Shown here in pieces: positions 54,727 through 62,402 of a stretch of 64,000 nucleotides of DNA (the stretch's first letter is position 1; each line of letters starts with the position of its first letter). The translations under genes were made by a program, and so were the position numbers. The notes beneath the pieces were generated by a model. That model did not search any database and was not told the origin of the DNA. It worked only from the letters and a program-made list of their open reading frames with translations. This DNA is from Alitibacter langaaensis DSM 22999 (GTDB taxonomy: Bacteria; Pseudomonadota; Gammaproteobacteria; Enterobacterales; Pasteurellaceae), in the NCBI RefSeq assembly GCF_003096995.1, contig NZ_QENU01000005.1, positions 54,174 through 118,173 of the forward strand, in the 5' to 3' direction.

Positions 54727-56560
54727 AAACGCACCATATTTAAAAGAACAGTGGAATAAACAGCATTATTCTGATTTGCTTGTACTGGTTGGCTCTCGTG
54801 CTTGGGAAACATGGGGCAAGGGTGAAAGTATTGCATGGCGGTTGCTGGTGGACGGTTTAAATGTAAGTCCGTTCATCACTAATGATGAAAAGTCTATTCA
54901 TCCATACGATCAAACCCCCGTTATTTTAGGCAATAAAGAGCTTGCTAAAATTGCATCGTATCGCATAGCAGACAAAGAGCAAACCGCGGTGAAATTTATT
55001 CAGTGCGGTGAGTTGAGTAATGAACAAATTAGCGCATTGTGCTTAAATCTTGCGACAACAACCGCGTCTAGTGTGGTTTCTCTCGTTAGCACTGAACTTT
55101 GCTTAATTGAAAACCTTAGCGAATATATTCAACGATTACGCAATGACGAAGATACGCGCGAGTTAATTCAAAGTGCGGTCAATAAAAGCTCTGTTTTGAG
55201 TGATAATCCCACTGGGAAAGAATTAGTGGAGAAATTTAAGCAATGGTTTAAACAGCCGTTAAAAGTCGAAGTTAGCACACAGAGAGCGCATATTTATAAC
55301 GGTATCATATGGAAACCTATTAGTGAATTTGAGTTAAAGCGGAAATTTGCGCAGTTTCTTGATGAATATGAGCAAAATTACGGGTCAGACAAGCTCAATA
55401 AATTGGTTTCACTGCTTTTTGTTCGCCTTGCTGAACTTCCACCAGCTAACAATTTATTCAATGGCTTTATTAATGGCGCAATCAACAAAGTGACGGGGGA
55501 ACTCTTACCATTAACGGCAGATTTAAATTTGCGTGAAATTGAGCCGATAGAGCTTGATTTAACAGGGGAAACACCTTTATTTGATGATTGGCTTGCGTTC
55601 GTTTCAAATGGCGATACGGATAAATCACAGGCTATTTTGGCGGGTCTTTACATGATATTAACTAACCGTCATCAATGGGCGCTATTTTTGGAATGTTCAG
55701 GCGTTGGCGGTGGTGGCAAGTCTGTTATGGGACACATTGCCACGCTATTAAATGGCTCAGCAAATACAGCTTTTATTGATATAGAAACGCTTGAAAATAA
55801 TGCCAATGGGCGAGCTAAGGCAATAGGAAAAACACTCGTCTATAGCCCCGATCAAGCGCAATTTAAAGGAAACGCGGTTGAATTGAAAAAGCTCACTGGC
55901 GGAGATGTGCAACAAGTGAAAATTCTCTATAGAGATGCGGAAGATATAAAACTCAATGCGGTTTTTATGATGAGCACAAACCACCCCTTGATGTTTATCG
56001 ATAGAAACGGTGATATTGTGCGCAGACGCGTAATCATTCCTTTTGATCGGATTATCCCACTAGCTAAAAAGGATGTTCTTTTTGTTGATAAAGTAAAAAG
56101 GGAAGTGCTAGGCATAACGCGAAAACTACTTGATTTGTTTCCAGATTCAAACGATGCAAGAAAGATATTAGAGACTTATCGCAATAATACTAAAAGCCTT
56201 GATATAAAAATGCGTGGAAATCACCTATTTGAATTTGCTCAGCATTTTGAGCTTACGGATAAGATTTCATACGGGATGAAAGTCGGGAGTGCGACAGGCT
56301 CAACAGCGCCCAACGAGTGCAAACAAAAGTTATATAAAGCCTATATGGCATTTTGCGATTATCAAAACTTGAAACAAAAAGATATATTGCCACTCAATGC
56401 GTTTAAAGATGCGTTTAAAAGCGCGATGAATGAGAAGTTAGGCAACCCCACAGACGCACAAGGAAAACTGCAAGGGGTGCAATATAGCAACAGTAACGGC
56501 TATTTGCGCGCAAATGTAAGACTGGCTAATGATGACATTATCAACGAATGGATCGGCTAG
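54710..56560 (+). CDS. P4-type replicative helicase/primase (D5 family), short form
   Basis: The C-terminal half is a superfamily III helicase of the D5/P4-alpha type: Walker A SGVGGGGKSVMGH (about residues 328-340), then LVYSPDQAQFKG and the arginine-containing VFMMSTNHPLMF and DIVRRRVIIPFD segments (about 420-445). No zinc motif or Toprim primase core is seen in the N-terminal 300 residues, and at 616 residues it is shorter than P4 alpha (about 777). ATG 54710 has GGGGG 5 bases upstream; ATG 54707 is only 2 bases from it. An uptake signal lies inside (about 55171). Confidence 0.85.
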   Translation: MTKLTKNAPYLKEQWNKQHYSDLLVLVGSRAWETWGKGESIAWRLLVDGLNVSPFITNDEKSIHPYDQTPVILGNKELAKIASYRIADKEQTAVKFIQCGELSNEQISALCLNLATTTASSVVSLVSTELCLIENLSEYIQRLRNDEDTRELIQSAVNKSSVLSDNPTGKELVEKFKQWFKQPLKVEVSTQRAHIYNGIIWKPISEFELKRKFAQFLDEYEQNYGSDKLNKLVSLLFVRLAELPPANNLFNGFINGAINKVTGELLPLTADLNLREIEPIELDLTGETPLFDDWLAFVSNGDTDKSQAILAGLYMILTNRHQWALFLECSGVGGGGKSVMGHIATLLNGSANTAFIDIETLENNANGRAKAIGKTLVYSPDQAQFKGNAVELKKLTGGDVQQVKILYRDAEDIKLNAVFMMSTNHPLMFIDRNGDIVRRRVIIPFDRIIPLAKKDVLFVDKVKREVLGITRKLLDLFPDSNDARKILETYRNNTKSLDIKMRGNHLFEFAQHFELTDKISYGMKVGSATGSTAPNECKQKLYKAYMAFCDYQNLKQKDILPLNAFKDAFKSAMNEKLGNPTDAQGKLQGVQYSNSNGYLRANVRLANDDIINEWIG

Positions 56561-56579
56561 CCTAATATTTCTAATCTAT

Positions 56580-56605
56580 GCCGTGTTTAAATTGCACGGC
56601 TTTTT
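56580..56605 (+). terminator. Terminator after the primase gene
   Basis: GCCGTG (56580-56585) and CACGGC (56595-56600) form a 6-bp stem with a 9-base loop and five T, 20 bases after the primase stop. Confidence 0.8.
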
Positions 56606-56870
56606 CATTGCTCGCGCTGTAACGCTCTATTTGAACCGTGGTCATATGCCCATAGTTGAACAAATTGCAACGGCGATTGAGATCAAGTTTAGATCAAGTT
56701 TTTGTGTCAACAAATGTCAACATTTTGCAAAATCCAAATCAGCCAAAATCAGAAAGCAACTGTTTTGTTATCGAAACAGCTCACATTCAATATCATTTTT
56801 GATTGTTTTTTAGTCAGAAAAACGGTTATTCCTACAAATTTAATGAAAGTTCACTACTCTGTAGGCCTAT

Positions 56871-56962
56871 CTCTACAGGGTTTAAAGCCTTTTGCTATAA
56901 GGCTTGACGGCGATTTTGTAGACTTGTAGACGAAAATTTTATAAAAAAATAGCTGTGTTTTT
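56871..56962. repeat. Right iteron-like segment, inverted copy of 50482-50573
   Basis: The order CTCTAC, 18 bases, CTATAAGGCTT, TTGTAGACTTGTAGACGAAA, an A-rich stretch and AGCTGTGTTTTT matches the complement of 50482-50573. Differences are scattered substitutions and two small insertions or deletions. The two copies bracket the alpA-to-primase module, 6.3 kb apart. Confidence 0.65.
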
Positions 56963-57547
56963 TGAGAAATCTCAAATTAATAATAGTGTTGGTGGTGGAT
57001 GTTGATTTTAGTTGTTTCGATAACGCAACAGTTAAAACTTCATAAAACTTAGTTTCAGTAGTCAAATGTAGACATTTAGAACCTGATAAAACCTGAGATA
57101 GAACCAGTCAAAACCTAGCATTTGAAAATAAAAGGTACTCCCAAAGGGGTATGGCTTTCCACGGGGTTGCGGCAGCGCGGTTTTCGCCTAATTTTCGGGG
57201 TTCTAGTCATCATCATCTTCTTACCCAAAATTTAGCTTTACTTTAAAACGATGAGTTACTAAGCTGAAAAATTAGCTGAGTAATTTTAAAAAACAACCCC
57301 ATGTAAGTTTGCTGTATTTCAGATTTCTAATTTCGCGATTGTAAAAATTGAGTTCCTTGGGCGGTTTTCATAAGCAAAACCTATAGCGATTTTCCCACCC
57401 CCACTACACATCATACAAACAAGGAAAAGGGTGGGTAAAAAGTTTAGATAAAAATTCTCAAATACCGCTTATGGAACTCCGCTTTATCGCTATTACAGTT
57501 TTTATATGCAAAAATTATAGAAATTTGCTGTTTATTGGCTCAATTTT

Positions 57548-57607
57548 GTAGTTATAGTAGCTTTTTTGTAGTTATAGTAGCTTTTTTGTAGTTATAGTAG
57601 CTTTTTT
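57548..57607. repeat. Three perfect 20-bp tandem repeats
   Basis: The unit GTAGTTATAGTAGCTTTTTT is present three times without change. A period of about two helix turns puts the copies on the same face of the DNA, as in iterons. Confidence 0.95.
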
Positions 57608-57659
57608 GCGGTATTATGTAGCAGTTGCACAAAACTGAAAAGTACTAAAAAAATTAATA

Positions 57660-57686
57660 CCTTAGACTGGTTTTGCTAGTCTAGGG
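57660..57686 (-). terminator. Hairpin downstream of the acidic protein gene
   Basis: CCTTAGACT (57660-57668) and AGTCTAGGG (57678-57686) form a 9-bp stem with one wobble. On the minus strand it is followed by TATTAATTTTTTT, so it probably ends the transcript of the transposase and acidic protein genes. Confidence 0.7.
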
Positions 57687-57794
57687 TGTTTCATTATATC
57701 ATTTAACAATAAATGGCTTACACTATTTTGTTATTGATAATAGCTTTGCTCATATTTCTAATAATGTAAAAAGAAGTCCTCGTATTTATTCGCT

Positions 57795-58175
57795 TTAATG
57801 TATGTTTGTTATAATTTTTTGAGTGATAGTATAGCCGTCAATCCAGTATTCATTCATTTCACTAGCTATAATCGGTTTTTCAAAAGTTTCCATTAAAGCA
57901 TCTATTTGTGAGATTTTCTGTTGTGCTTGAAAACAAGCATAAGCTGAACTGAATTCAGGAAAAGGTTCATTCTCTTCTGATTGTAAGAACTCATAATAGG
58001 GTGATGGTAGAATAACATCGGATTCTTCTTGTTGCTCCATAACGTCATCCCAAGACAACCCTTCTTCATTTTCTAATGCTAACCAAACCGTATCATCTTG
58101 TACGGTATCGTGAATATTGCCTATTTCATCATCAAAATAAATACTGTGTATATCAATAGACATGATAGATTTCAT
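57795..58175 (-). CDS. Acidic protein of unknown function behind the first transposase
   Basis: The 126-residue product is strongly acidic, particularly in residues 1-75 (DDEIGNIHDTVQDDTVWLAL, ENEEGLSWDDVMEQQEESD). It has two cysteine-poor helical stretches and no signal peptide. I do not recognise a family. Its start lies 24 bases after the transposase stop on the same strand and it shares its terminator, so it is a candidate passenger gene of the IS1595-type element. A small acidic protein of this kind could be a DNA mimic or inhibitor, but nothing in the sequence proves that. Confidence 0.65.
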   Translation of the reverse strand: MKSIMSIDIHSIYFDDEIGNIHDTVQDDTVWLALENEEGLSWDDVMEQQEESDVILPSPYYEFLQSEENEPFPEFSSAYACFQAQQKISQIDALMETFEKPIIASEMNEYWIDGYTITQKIITNIH

Positions 58176-58199
58176 AATAAATATATCTCTCTCTTTCTA

Positions 58200-59258
58200 T
58201 TAAGCTGCTATATGGTATTGTTGATTGTCACTTAAACTTGATACCCCAAAGGAAACGGGCGGTCTTTTATTACCTTGCCAATAACCGACGAAATGGCGTG
58301 ATGGCGGACAACTTAGGCATTTATTGAGTAATTCATTGAATTTCTCTTGAATACTTTTACGGCGTTCATCTTCTCGCCAAGCGATTTCATTTGCATAGTG
58401 AATAAGATAGCGGTTACTCATTCGGTGGTGTATTCCTGTAATCATTCTTCGTAACCGAGCAAAAAACGATTCGGCAAGGTTGTTGGTAATACCGTCTATT
58501 GAGCAGTATTCTTGTGAGTGATTTACCCGTTCTAATTGATAATGCAAAGCAAGGCTATCATAAGCTGGATTTTCATCAGCACAAATTGTGCTATTCGGCT
58601 TCACCAATTTATGTGTTAGGGCTAGAATATCTTGGGTATTTTCTTCCTTAAGAACCGCTACAATACTTCTATCCGCACCTTGAATCCTATTCTGATTAGC
58701 TGCACGTTGGCGGAATACCATTACACAAGACTTGTCTTTGCGTTGATTGCGTTTTGCTCGTCTATCAATACGTTTATGTTGGAAGTTCTTCGGGCGAAGA
58801 TAGTAATTCACATAACAACCATCTATATGAACTTCGCCCGAAAGTGCGGTTAAATCTTTAGTGAGATTAAGTGACTCTCTGAATTTATGCAGAAGAATCC
58901 AAGCTGTTTTATATTGCACATTGAGCTTATGTGAAAGCGAAACAGCAGATAATCCTTTACTCTCTGTAGTAAATAGATATAGGGCAATAAGAATTTGCCT
59001 TAGTGATAATTTATGGGATTGGAAAATGGTACCTGTCGTAATTGAAAAGCGAGTGTGACAATGCTTACATTGCCATTGTTGTCGAGTTTTAATGAAGTAG
59101 GCAAAATGACGAATACCACAACGAGAGCAAACTTGCTCTTCTTCTGTTCCCCATCGGGCCTTTTTGAGTAGAGCCAGTATTTCAGTATCAGTAAGTCCAG
59201 CCACTTGCGTCAGTGACAAGCGGCGGGCTTTTGCAGATAACAGGAAATGCTGTGCCAT
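58200..59258 (-). CDS. IS1595-type transposase, first copy
   Basis: The 352-residue protein starts MAQHFLLSAKARRLSLTQVA at ATG 59258. It has an N-terminal zinc ribbon (CSRCGIRHFAYFIKTRQQWQ then CKHCH, about residues 42-66), an HTH-like region, and the catalytic core with HIDGCYVN (first Asp, about 146-153), CADENPAYDS and NNLAESFFARLRR. An uptake signal encodes the LTAL residues before SGEVHIDG. A long upstream open stretch (to 59321) is part of the leader, not of the protein. The gene looks intact. Confidence 0.9.
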   Translation of the reverse strand: MAQHFLLSAKARRLSLTQVAGLTDTEILALLKKARWGTEEEQVCSRCGIRHFAYFIKTRQQWQCKHCHTRFSITTGTIFQSHKLSLRQILIALYLFTTESKGLSAVSLSHKLNVQYKTAWILLHKFRESLNLTKDLTALSGEVHIDGCYVNYYLRPKNFQHKRIDRRAKRNQRKDKSCVMVFRQRAANQNRIQGADRSIVAVLKEENTQDILALTHKLVKPNSTICADENPAYDSLALHYQLERVNHSQEYCSIDGITNNLAESFFARLRRMITGIHHRMSNRYLIHYANEIAWREDERRKSIQEKFNELLNKCLSCPPSRHFVGYWQGNKRPPVSFGVSSLSDNQQYHIAA

Positions 59259-59268
59259 AAAAAACAAA

Positions 59269-59344
59269 AGTCCCTTTATTACAACTCTCAATTTTCCAAG
59301 CCTTTTTAGGCTTAAAAACAATCAAAAACTGTAATAAAGGGACT
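59269..59344 (-). promoter_or_regulatory. Inverted repeat in the leader of the first transposase
   Basis: AGTCCCTTTATTACA (59269-59283) and TGTAATAAAGGGACT (59330-59344) are perfect 15-base inverted repeats 46 bases apart; AAGCCT/AGGCTT lies between them. On the mRNA the downstream arm includes AAAGGGA, the only Shine-Dalgarno-like sequence before the ATG, so a transcript entering from outside would hide it. The outer arm may also be the transposon end. Confidence 0.6.
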
Positions 59345-59905
59345 ATTATCCGTGGGCAAAAAAAGTATTATTTTATAGGTGGCTTGTCAAGCGCTTTCTT
59401 TTGTTAAGTGTTTTTTGAAAATTTCGGTATTTTTGAATCTATCCAGTGAAAGAAAGACTTGAGTTCTATCAAGGGAAATTTTTTTTGGATGTGTTTGATT
59501 GGTGATATTTCAAACATTGTTGATGTGATTATCCTAAATGACTTATTCTATAATTTAAACGTGTTATTTTATAATTCTACCATGATTTCCCTAACGGTTT
59601 GCTTTAGAAGTTGAAAGGTTTCATCTTCACTTAAACGGAAGATTTGCTAGAGAGCAGATAGTGCTGCACCATAAGTACTCTTTGTGTGTACAAGGTGCTA
59701 AAGCCAAACGCTAGGCATATAGAAATTTGATTCAAAACGAATTAAATGTAAGAGAAAGTGATAGTGAAGTCAATGAAATGGTTATTGCGTAAAATAGAAA
59801 AAATTGTATTAGGATAAAAAGACTAGATTGACTTTATATTTTTGTATAATATGAAATTAATCCAGCATAGTATCATCCCAAATGTGGGTATAACGAAAGA
59901 CGATT
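59345..59905. other. Gap with a decayed coding stretch, upstream of the EcoRV-like gene
   Basis: On the plus strand an interrupted reading stretch (about 59606-59794, one internal TAG) reads FAREQIVLHHKYSLCVQGAK and, after the stop, AYRNLIQNELNVRESDSEVN, which looks like a decayed gene that I cannot name. A TATAAT (59845-59850) lies about 55 bases before the endonuclease start but has no well-spaced -35 box. Nothing else is seen. Confidence 0.35.
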
Positions 59906-60751
59906 ATGGCACCTTACACCGATATAATTATTGAAACCATTTATAAATATTTACCATCAAGACAGGAGGATTGGATATTATCAGGATTCATAAGCCCAGA
60001 CAGAAATATATATACGTTTGGGAATGATTCTAAGATAATTGGACGTTTATTCGAAGTTTTAGTTACCGAGCCATTGGCAAATGCAGCTAAGCAGCTTGGT
60101 TACGTATTAGGTGAATCAGAAAAACAAACGGTTTACCCAGATTTTTATTTTAAGAAGCCCAATGGTAAAAAAATAGCTATTGATGTAAAAACAACATACA
60201 GGAGATCTAATAGTACAAAATTTGGTTTTACAGGTGGTAGTTTTACAAGTTTTATGAGAAATGGAACCAAAAATATACACGGGAATTACAGCGACTATGA
60301 CGCTCATTATATATTAGGTATTGTATATGAGCGAGAGAAGCATCCAACAATTGGTGCAAGCAATCTAGAAAATTTAGACTCTATTATTCCTGCTTATAAG
60401 AACGTGAAATTTTTCATTCAAGAAAAATTTCGAATTTGTGGTGAAAGCAAAGGTAGTGGAAATACGGACAACATTGGAACAATTTCCTCTAGTAGTTTAT
60501 ATCCTTTTATTTATGGAGTAGGACCATTTAGCTATTTAGGATATGAAGTGTTTCATGAGTACTGGGTCAATTACCCCAAATATAAAGATAAAGAGGAAAT
60601 TAAAGATTCATTGTACACAAATATAGAAGGCTATATAGAATGGGTTCGCAAAAAAGATAATAGAAGGGCAGATCAGTTATCGGTTAAATATCAAGAGTAT
60701 TTAAAATCTTATAAATCCATGGAGAATAATGGGTGGAAATTTGATATATGA
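59906..60751 (+). CDS. EcoRV-like type II restriction endonuclease
   Basis: The 281-residue protein resembles EcoRV along its length. EcoRV active-site residues are matched by Asp in YPDFYFKKP (about residue 74-78) and Asp-x-Lys in IAIDVKTTY (about 92-100). The recognition loop of EcoRV, GSGNTTNIGS, appears as GSGNTDNIGT (about 188-197), and the Q-loop region FTGGSFTSFMRNGTKNI is also close. The likely target is therefore GATATC, cut blunt. It converges with the matching methylase gene. Base composition is more AT-rich than the core genes, indicating transfer. Confidence 0.93.
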   Translation: MAPYTDIIIETIYKYLPSRQEDWILSGFISPDRNIYTFGNDSKIIGRLFEVLVTEPLANAAKQLGYVLGESEKQTVYPDFYFKKPNGKKIAIDVKTTYRRSNSTKFGFTGGSFTSFMRNGTKNIHGNYSDYDAHYILGIVYEREKHPTIGASNLENLDSIIPAYKNVKFFIQEKFRICGESKGSGNTDNIGTISSSSLYPFIYGVGPFSYLGYEVFHEYWVNYPKYKDKEEIKDSLYTNIEGYIEWVRKKDNRRADQLSVKYQEYLKSYKSMENNGWKFDI

Positions 60752-60770
60752 GTATATCTAAATAAAATGT

Positions 60771-60788
60771 GGGGGACGCTCGCCCCCC
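60771..60788. terminator. Shared hairpin between endonuclease and methylase genes
   Basis: GGGGG (60771-60775) and CCCCC (60784-60788) with CG/CG inside form a G/C-rich hairpin between the two convergent genes. T-runs are short. Confidence 0.7.
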
Positions 60789-60795
60789 TACTTGT

Positions 60796-61674
60796 TTATG
60801 TGACTTTATTGTGGTTTTCTTTGCTTACAATCAATGCTTCCGTAATCTTGTTCCGATTTTTCTCACTAGCACCAACATAGTAGAAATGTTCTATTGTGAG
60901 AAGCACTCCATCGTTCCATTTTTGCATATGTAGATTACTTCTATATTGGTTTTCTAACCACATACTAAAAGCGTAGCCTGCACCGCTTGTTTGAGTAAGC
61001 TCAGCGAGTTGATCAGCTAATTCTAGGCTCCAAGCATCGTAGTAACCATCATGCCGTCCAATGTAGGGTGGGTCTAGGTAAACAAAATCCCCTTCTTTTA
61101 CAAGCTTAAAAGCATCCTCAAAAGTCATACACTCAAAGCGCCAATCTTTTCCGTCCATTGCTTCTTCGAGCCATTTTACCTGATTTGTGATTTTGGTAAT
61201 CAATGCCTTTTGGAATCGGTGAGGCTTTCTACCAAATGGCACATTGTAATAACCACTAGAATTAAAGCGCATCATACCATTAAAGTTAGAACGCTGTAAA
61301 AATAAAAGGTCTAGAGAGTTTGGTGATTTATTAAATCTGTCCCGTACAGTGTAGTAATAAGAATTTTTATCTGCTGGGCTACTGGCAAGTTTACTTCCTT
61401 CCTCCTCCAAAAACTCCCTCACAATTGTAGAATTAATCTTTTTTGATTGTAGGTCATTATAAAACTGTATCAGGTGTGGATTTGTATCGCTAAAAACTGC
61501 TCTTTGTGGGTTAATATTAAAACCGACAACGCCAGATCCTACAAAGGGTTCAAAATATACACCATTGCCATCCCATGAGATAGATTTTAAGATAAAAGGA
61601 GTCAGCTTGGTTTTGATACCTTGGATTTTTATTGGTGGGATTTTTACGTTATCTGTGATTTTTGGTAATAGCAT
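60796..61674 (-). CDS. EcoRV-like DNA adenine methyltransferase
   Basis: The 292-residue protein is a Dam-type (alpha class) N6-adenine methylase. Motif X/I regions are PPIKIQGIKTKLTP (about residues 13-26) and FEPFVGSGVVGFN (about 41-53); motif IV is DPPYIGRHDGYYDAW (about 197-211). The end HFYYVGASEKNRNKITEAL is nearly the same as in M.EcoRV. It should methylate the first A of GATATC and protect the host from the neighbouring nuclease. No C-protein gene lies in the pair itself. Confidence 0.93.
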   Translation of the reverse strand: MLLPKITDNVKIPPIKIQGIKTKLTPFILKSISWDGNGVYFEPFVGSGVVGFNINPQRAVFSDTNPHLIQFYNDLQSKKINSTIVREFLEEEGSKLASSPADKNSYYYTVRDRFNKSPNSLDLLFLQRSNFNGMMRFNSSGYYNVPFGRKPHRFQKALITKITNQVKWLEEAMDGKDWRFECMTFEDAFKLVKEGDFVYLDPPYIGRHDGYYDAWSLELADQLAELTQTSGAGYAFSMWLENQYRSNLHMQKWNDGVLLTIEHFYYVGASEKNRNKITEALIVSKENHNKVT

Positions 61675-61957
61675 TATTTTTAACTTTTAATTGGTTTAGA
61701 TGTTGTACTAGATTAGCTTAAGCTCAATATTAGAGCTTTTAATAGTTGATCCAAATAAAAAATTTAAGTAATTTATTTTGTTCTTTTACTTAATTCATAA
61801 TGAATTGGCTTATATTTTAGTATAGCATGACAAATGCTTGGTGTAGCTCATTCTAAGAAAATAAAAATATGGTAGATAAACCAATCTAATCACTCCCAAT
61901 TACTTCTAACACCTACCTGTATCATAAAGATCACGCCCAAAGTACCACAGGTGACAT
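61675..61957. other. Non-coding gap between methylase and XRE gene
   Basis: AT-rich DNA holding the AAGCTC/GAGCTT hairpin (61730-61748) and TTAAGTAA/TTACTTAA (about 61769-61798). The methylase promoter should lie here but no clear -35/-10 pair is seen. Confidence 0.4.
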
Positions 61958-62284
61958 CTACTTGGTCAAATTTTTGAAAGTCACATCAAAAGCAATCTGC
62001 GTATCACTTGACATTTTACGATAGCGATTGATTAAATCTTGCTCTTTCTCTGTAAGCTCGGTGTTCAAGGTATCGTGGAACATTTTGCCTTCCCCACTCA
62101 ATAACCAATTTAAGTTAATGCTTAACTGGGTATGTAGTTTCATTAATGCTTCCGCACTAGGCTCTCGCCCACTCAAAATGTAGTTTTGCAAAGTTCTATA
62201 AGGAATATCAGTTTGTTCAGAGAAGGTTTTTAGATTAAAAGACTTGGCTTCCATTACTTGTTTTAGTCTTTCGCTTGTATTCAT
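61958..62284 (-). CDS. XRE-family repressor-like regulator
   Basis: From ATG 62284 the protein has 108 residues: an XRE HTH (about residues 4-60, with LKTFSEQTDIPYRTLQNYIL and GREPSAEALMKLHTQLSINL, then WLLSGEGKMF), followed by a short helical tail. This is the form of a phage-type repressor without a peptidase domain. It is divergent from the second transposase, and GTGTAT boxes overlap both promoters, so it probably controls that gene and itself. A role as controller of the restriction system is possible but less supported. Confidence 0.85.
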   Translation of the reverse strand: MNTSERLKQVMEAKSFNLKTFSEQTDIPYRTLQNYILSGREPSAEALMKLHTQLSINLNWLLSGEGKMFHDTLNTELTEKEQDLINRYRKMSSDTQIAFDVTFKNLTK

Positions 62285-62286
62285 GT

Positions 62287-62368
62287 GTGTATCCAATATT
62301 GACAAATTGTTTTTATTTGTGTATATCTACCTTGGTTTTATGAATTGATTATACATCTTTAGGTGTAT
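62287..62368. promoter_or_regulatory. Divergent promoters with GTGTAT operator boxes
   Basis: Plus strand: TTGACA (62299-62304), 17 bases, TATATC (62322-62327). Minus strand: TTGAGA, 17 bases, TATAAT (complement of 62348-62353). GTGTAT boxes are at 62287, 62319 and 62363, the second overlapping the plus -10 box; ATACAT (62351-62356) with GTGTAT (62363-62368) makes a dyad between the minus -35 and -10 boxes. This is a layout of a repressor-controlled switch. Confidence 0.7.
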
Positions 62369-62402
62369 TCTCTCAAATAGTTACGACAAGACTCATATAG
62401 TA

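Larger units (their letters stand above)
56606..57659. other. Long non-coding region rich in repeats (possible origin)
   Basis: About 1 kb without a credible gene. It holds GATCAAGTTTAGATCAAGTTT direct repeats (about 56682), GTCAACAAATGTCAAC (about 56706), a diverged palindrome pair with the core TTTCGATAAC (56757-56780 and 57012-57036, inverted to each other), the iteron-like segment 56871-56962, more TGTAGAC motifs near 57065, a CCCACCC/GGGTGGG dyad (57394-57435), and the tandem repeat at 57548. This is the density of repeats expected of a replication origin or maintenance region. Confidence 0.5.

Noticed and set aside
56529..56813. Frame of 94 codons at the end of the primase gene
   Set aside because: It begins inside the primase in another frame, runs through the primase terminator and has no ribosome binding site.
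57548..57607. CRISPR array
   Set aside because: The repeats are adjacent with no spacers, and no cas genes are present in the window.
59828..59850. TTGACT and TATAAT as promoter of the endonuclease gene
   Set aside because: The spacer is only 11 bases, too short for sigma-70.
61958..62284. C-protein controller of the restriction system
   Set aside because: The operator-like boxes lie in the region shared with the transposase and not before the endonuclease gene, so the local repressor role is preferred.
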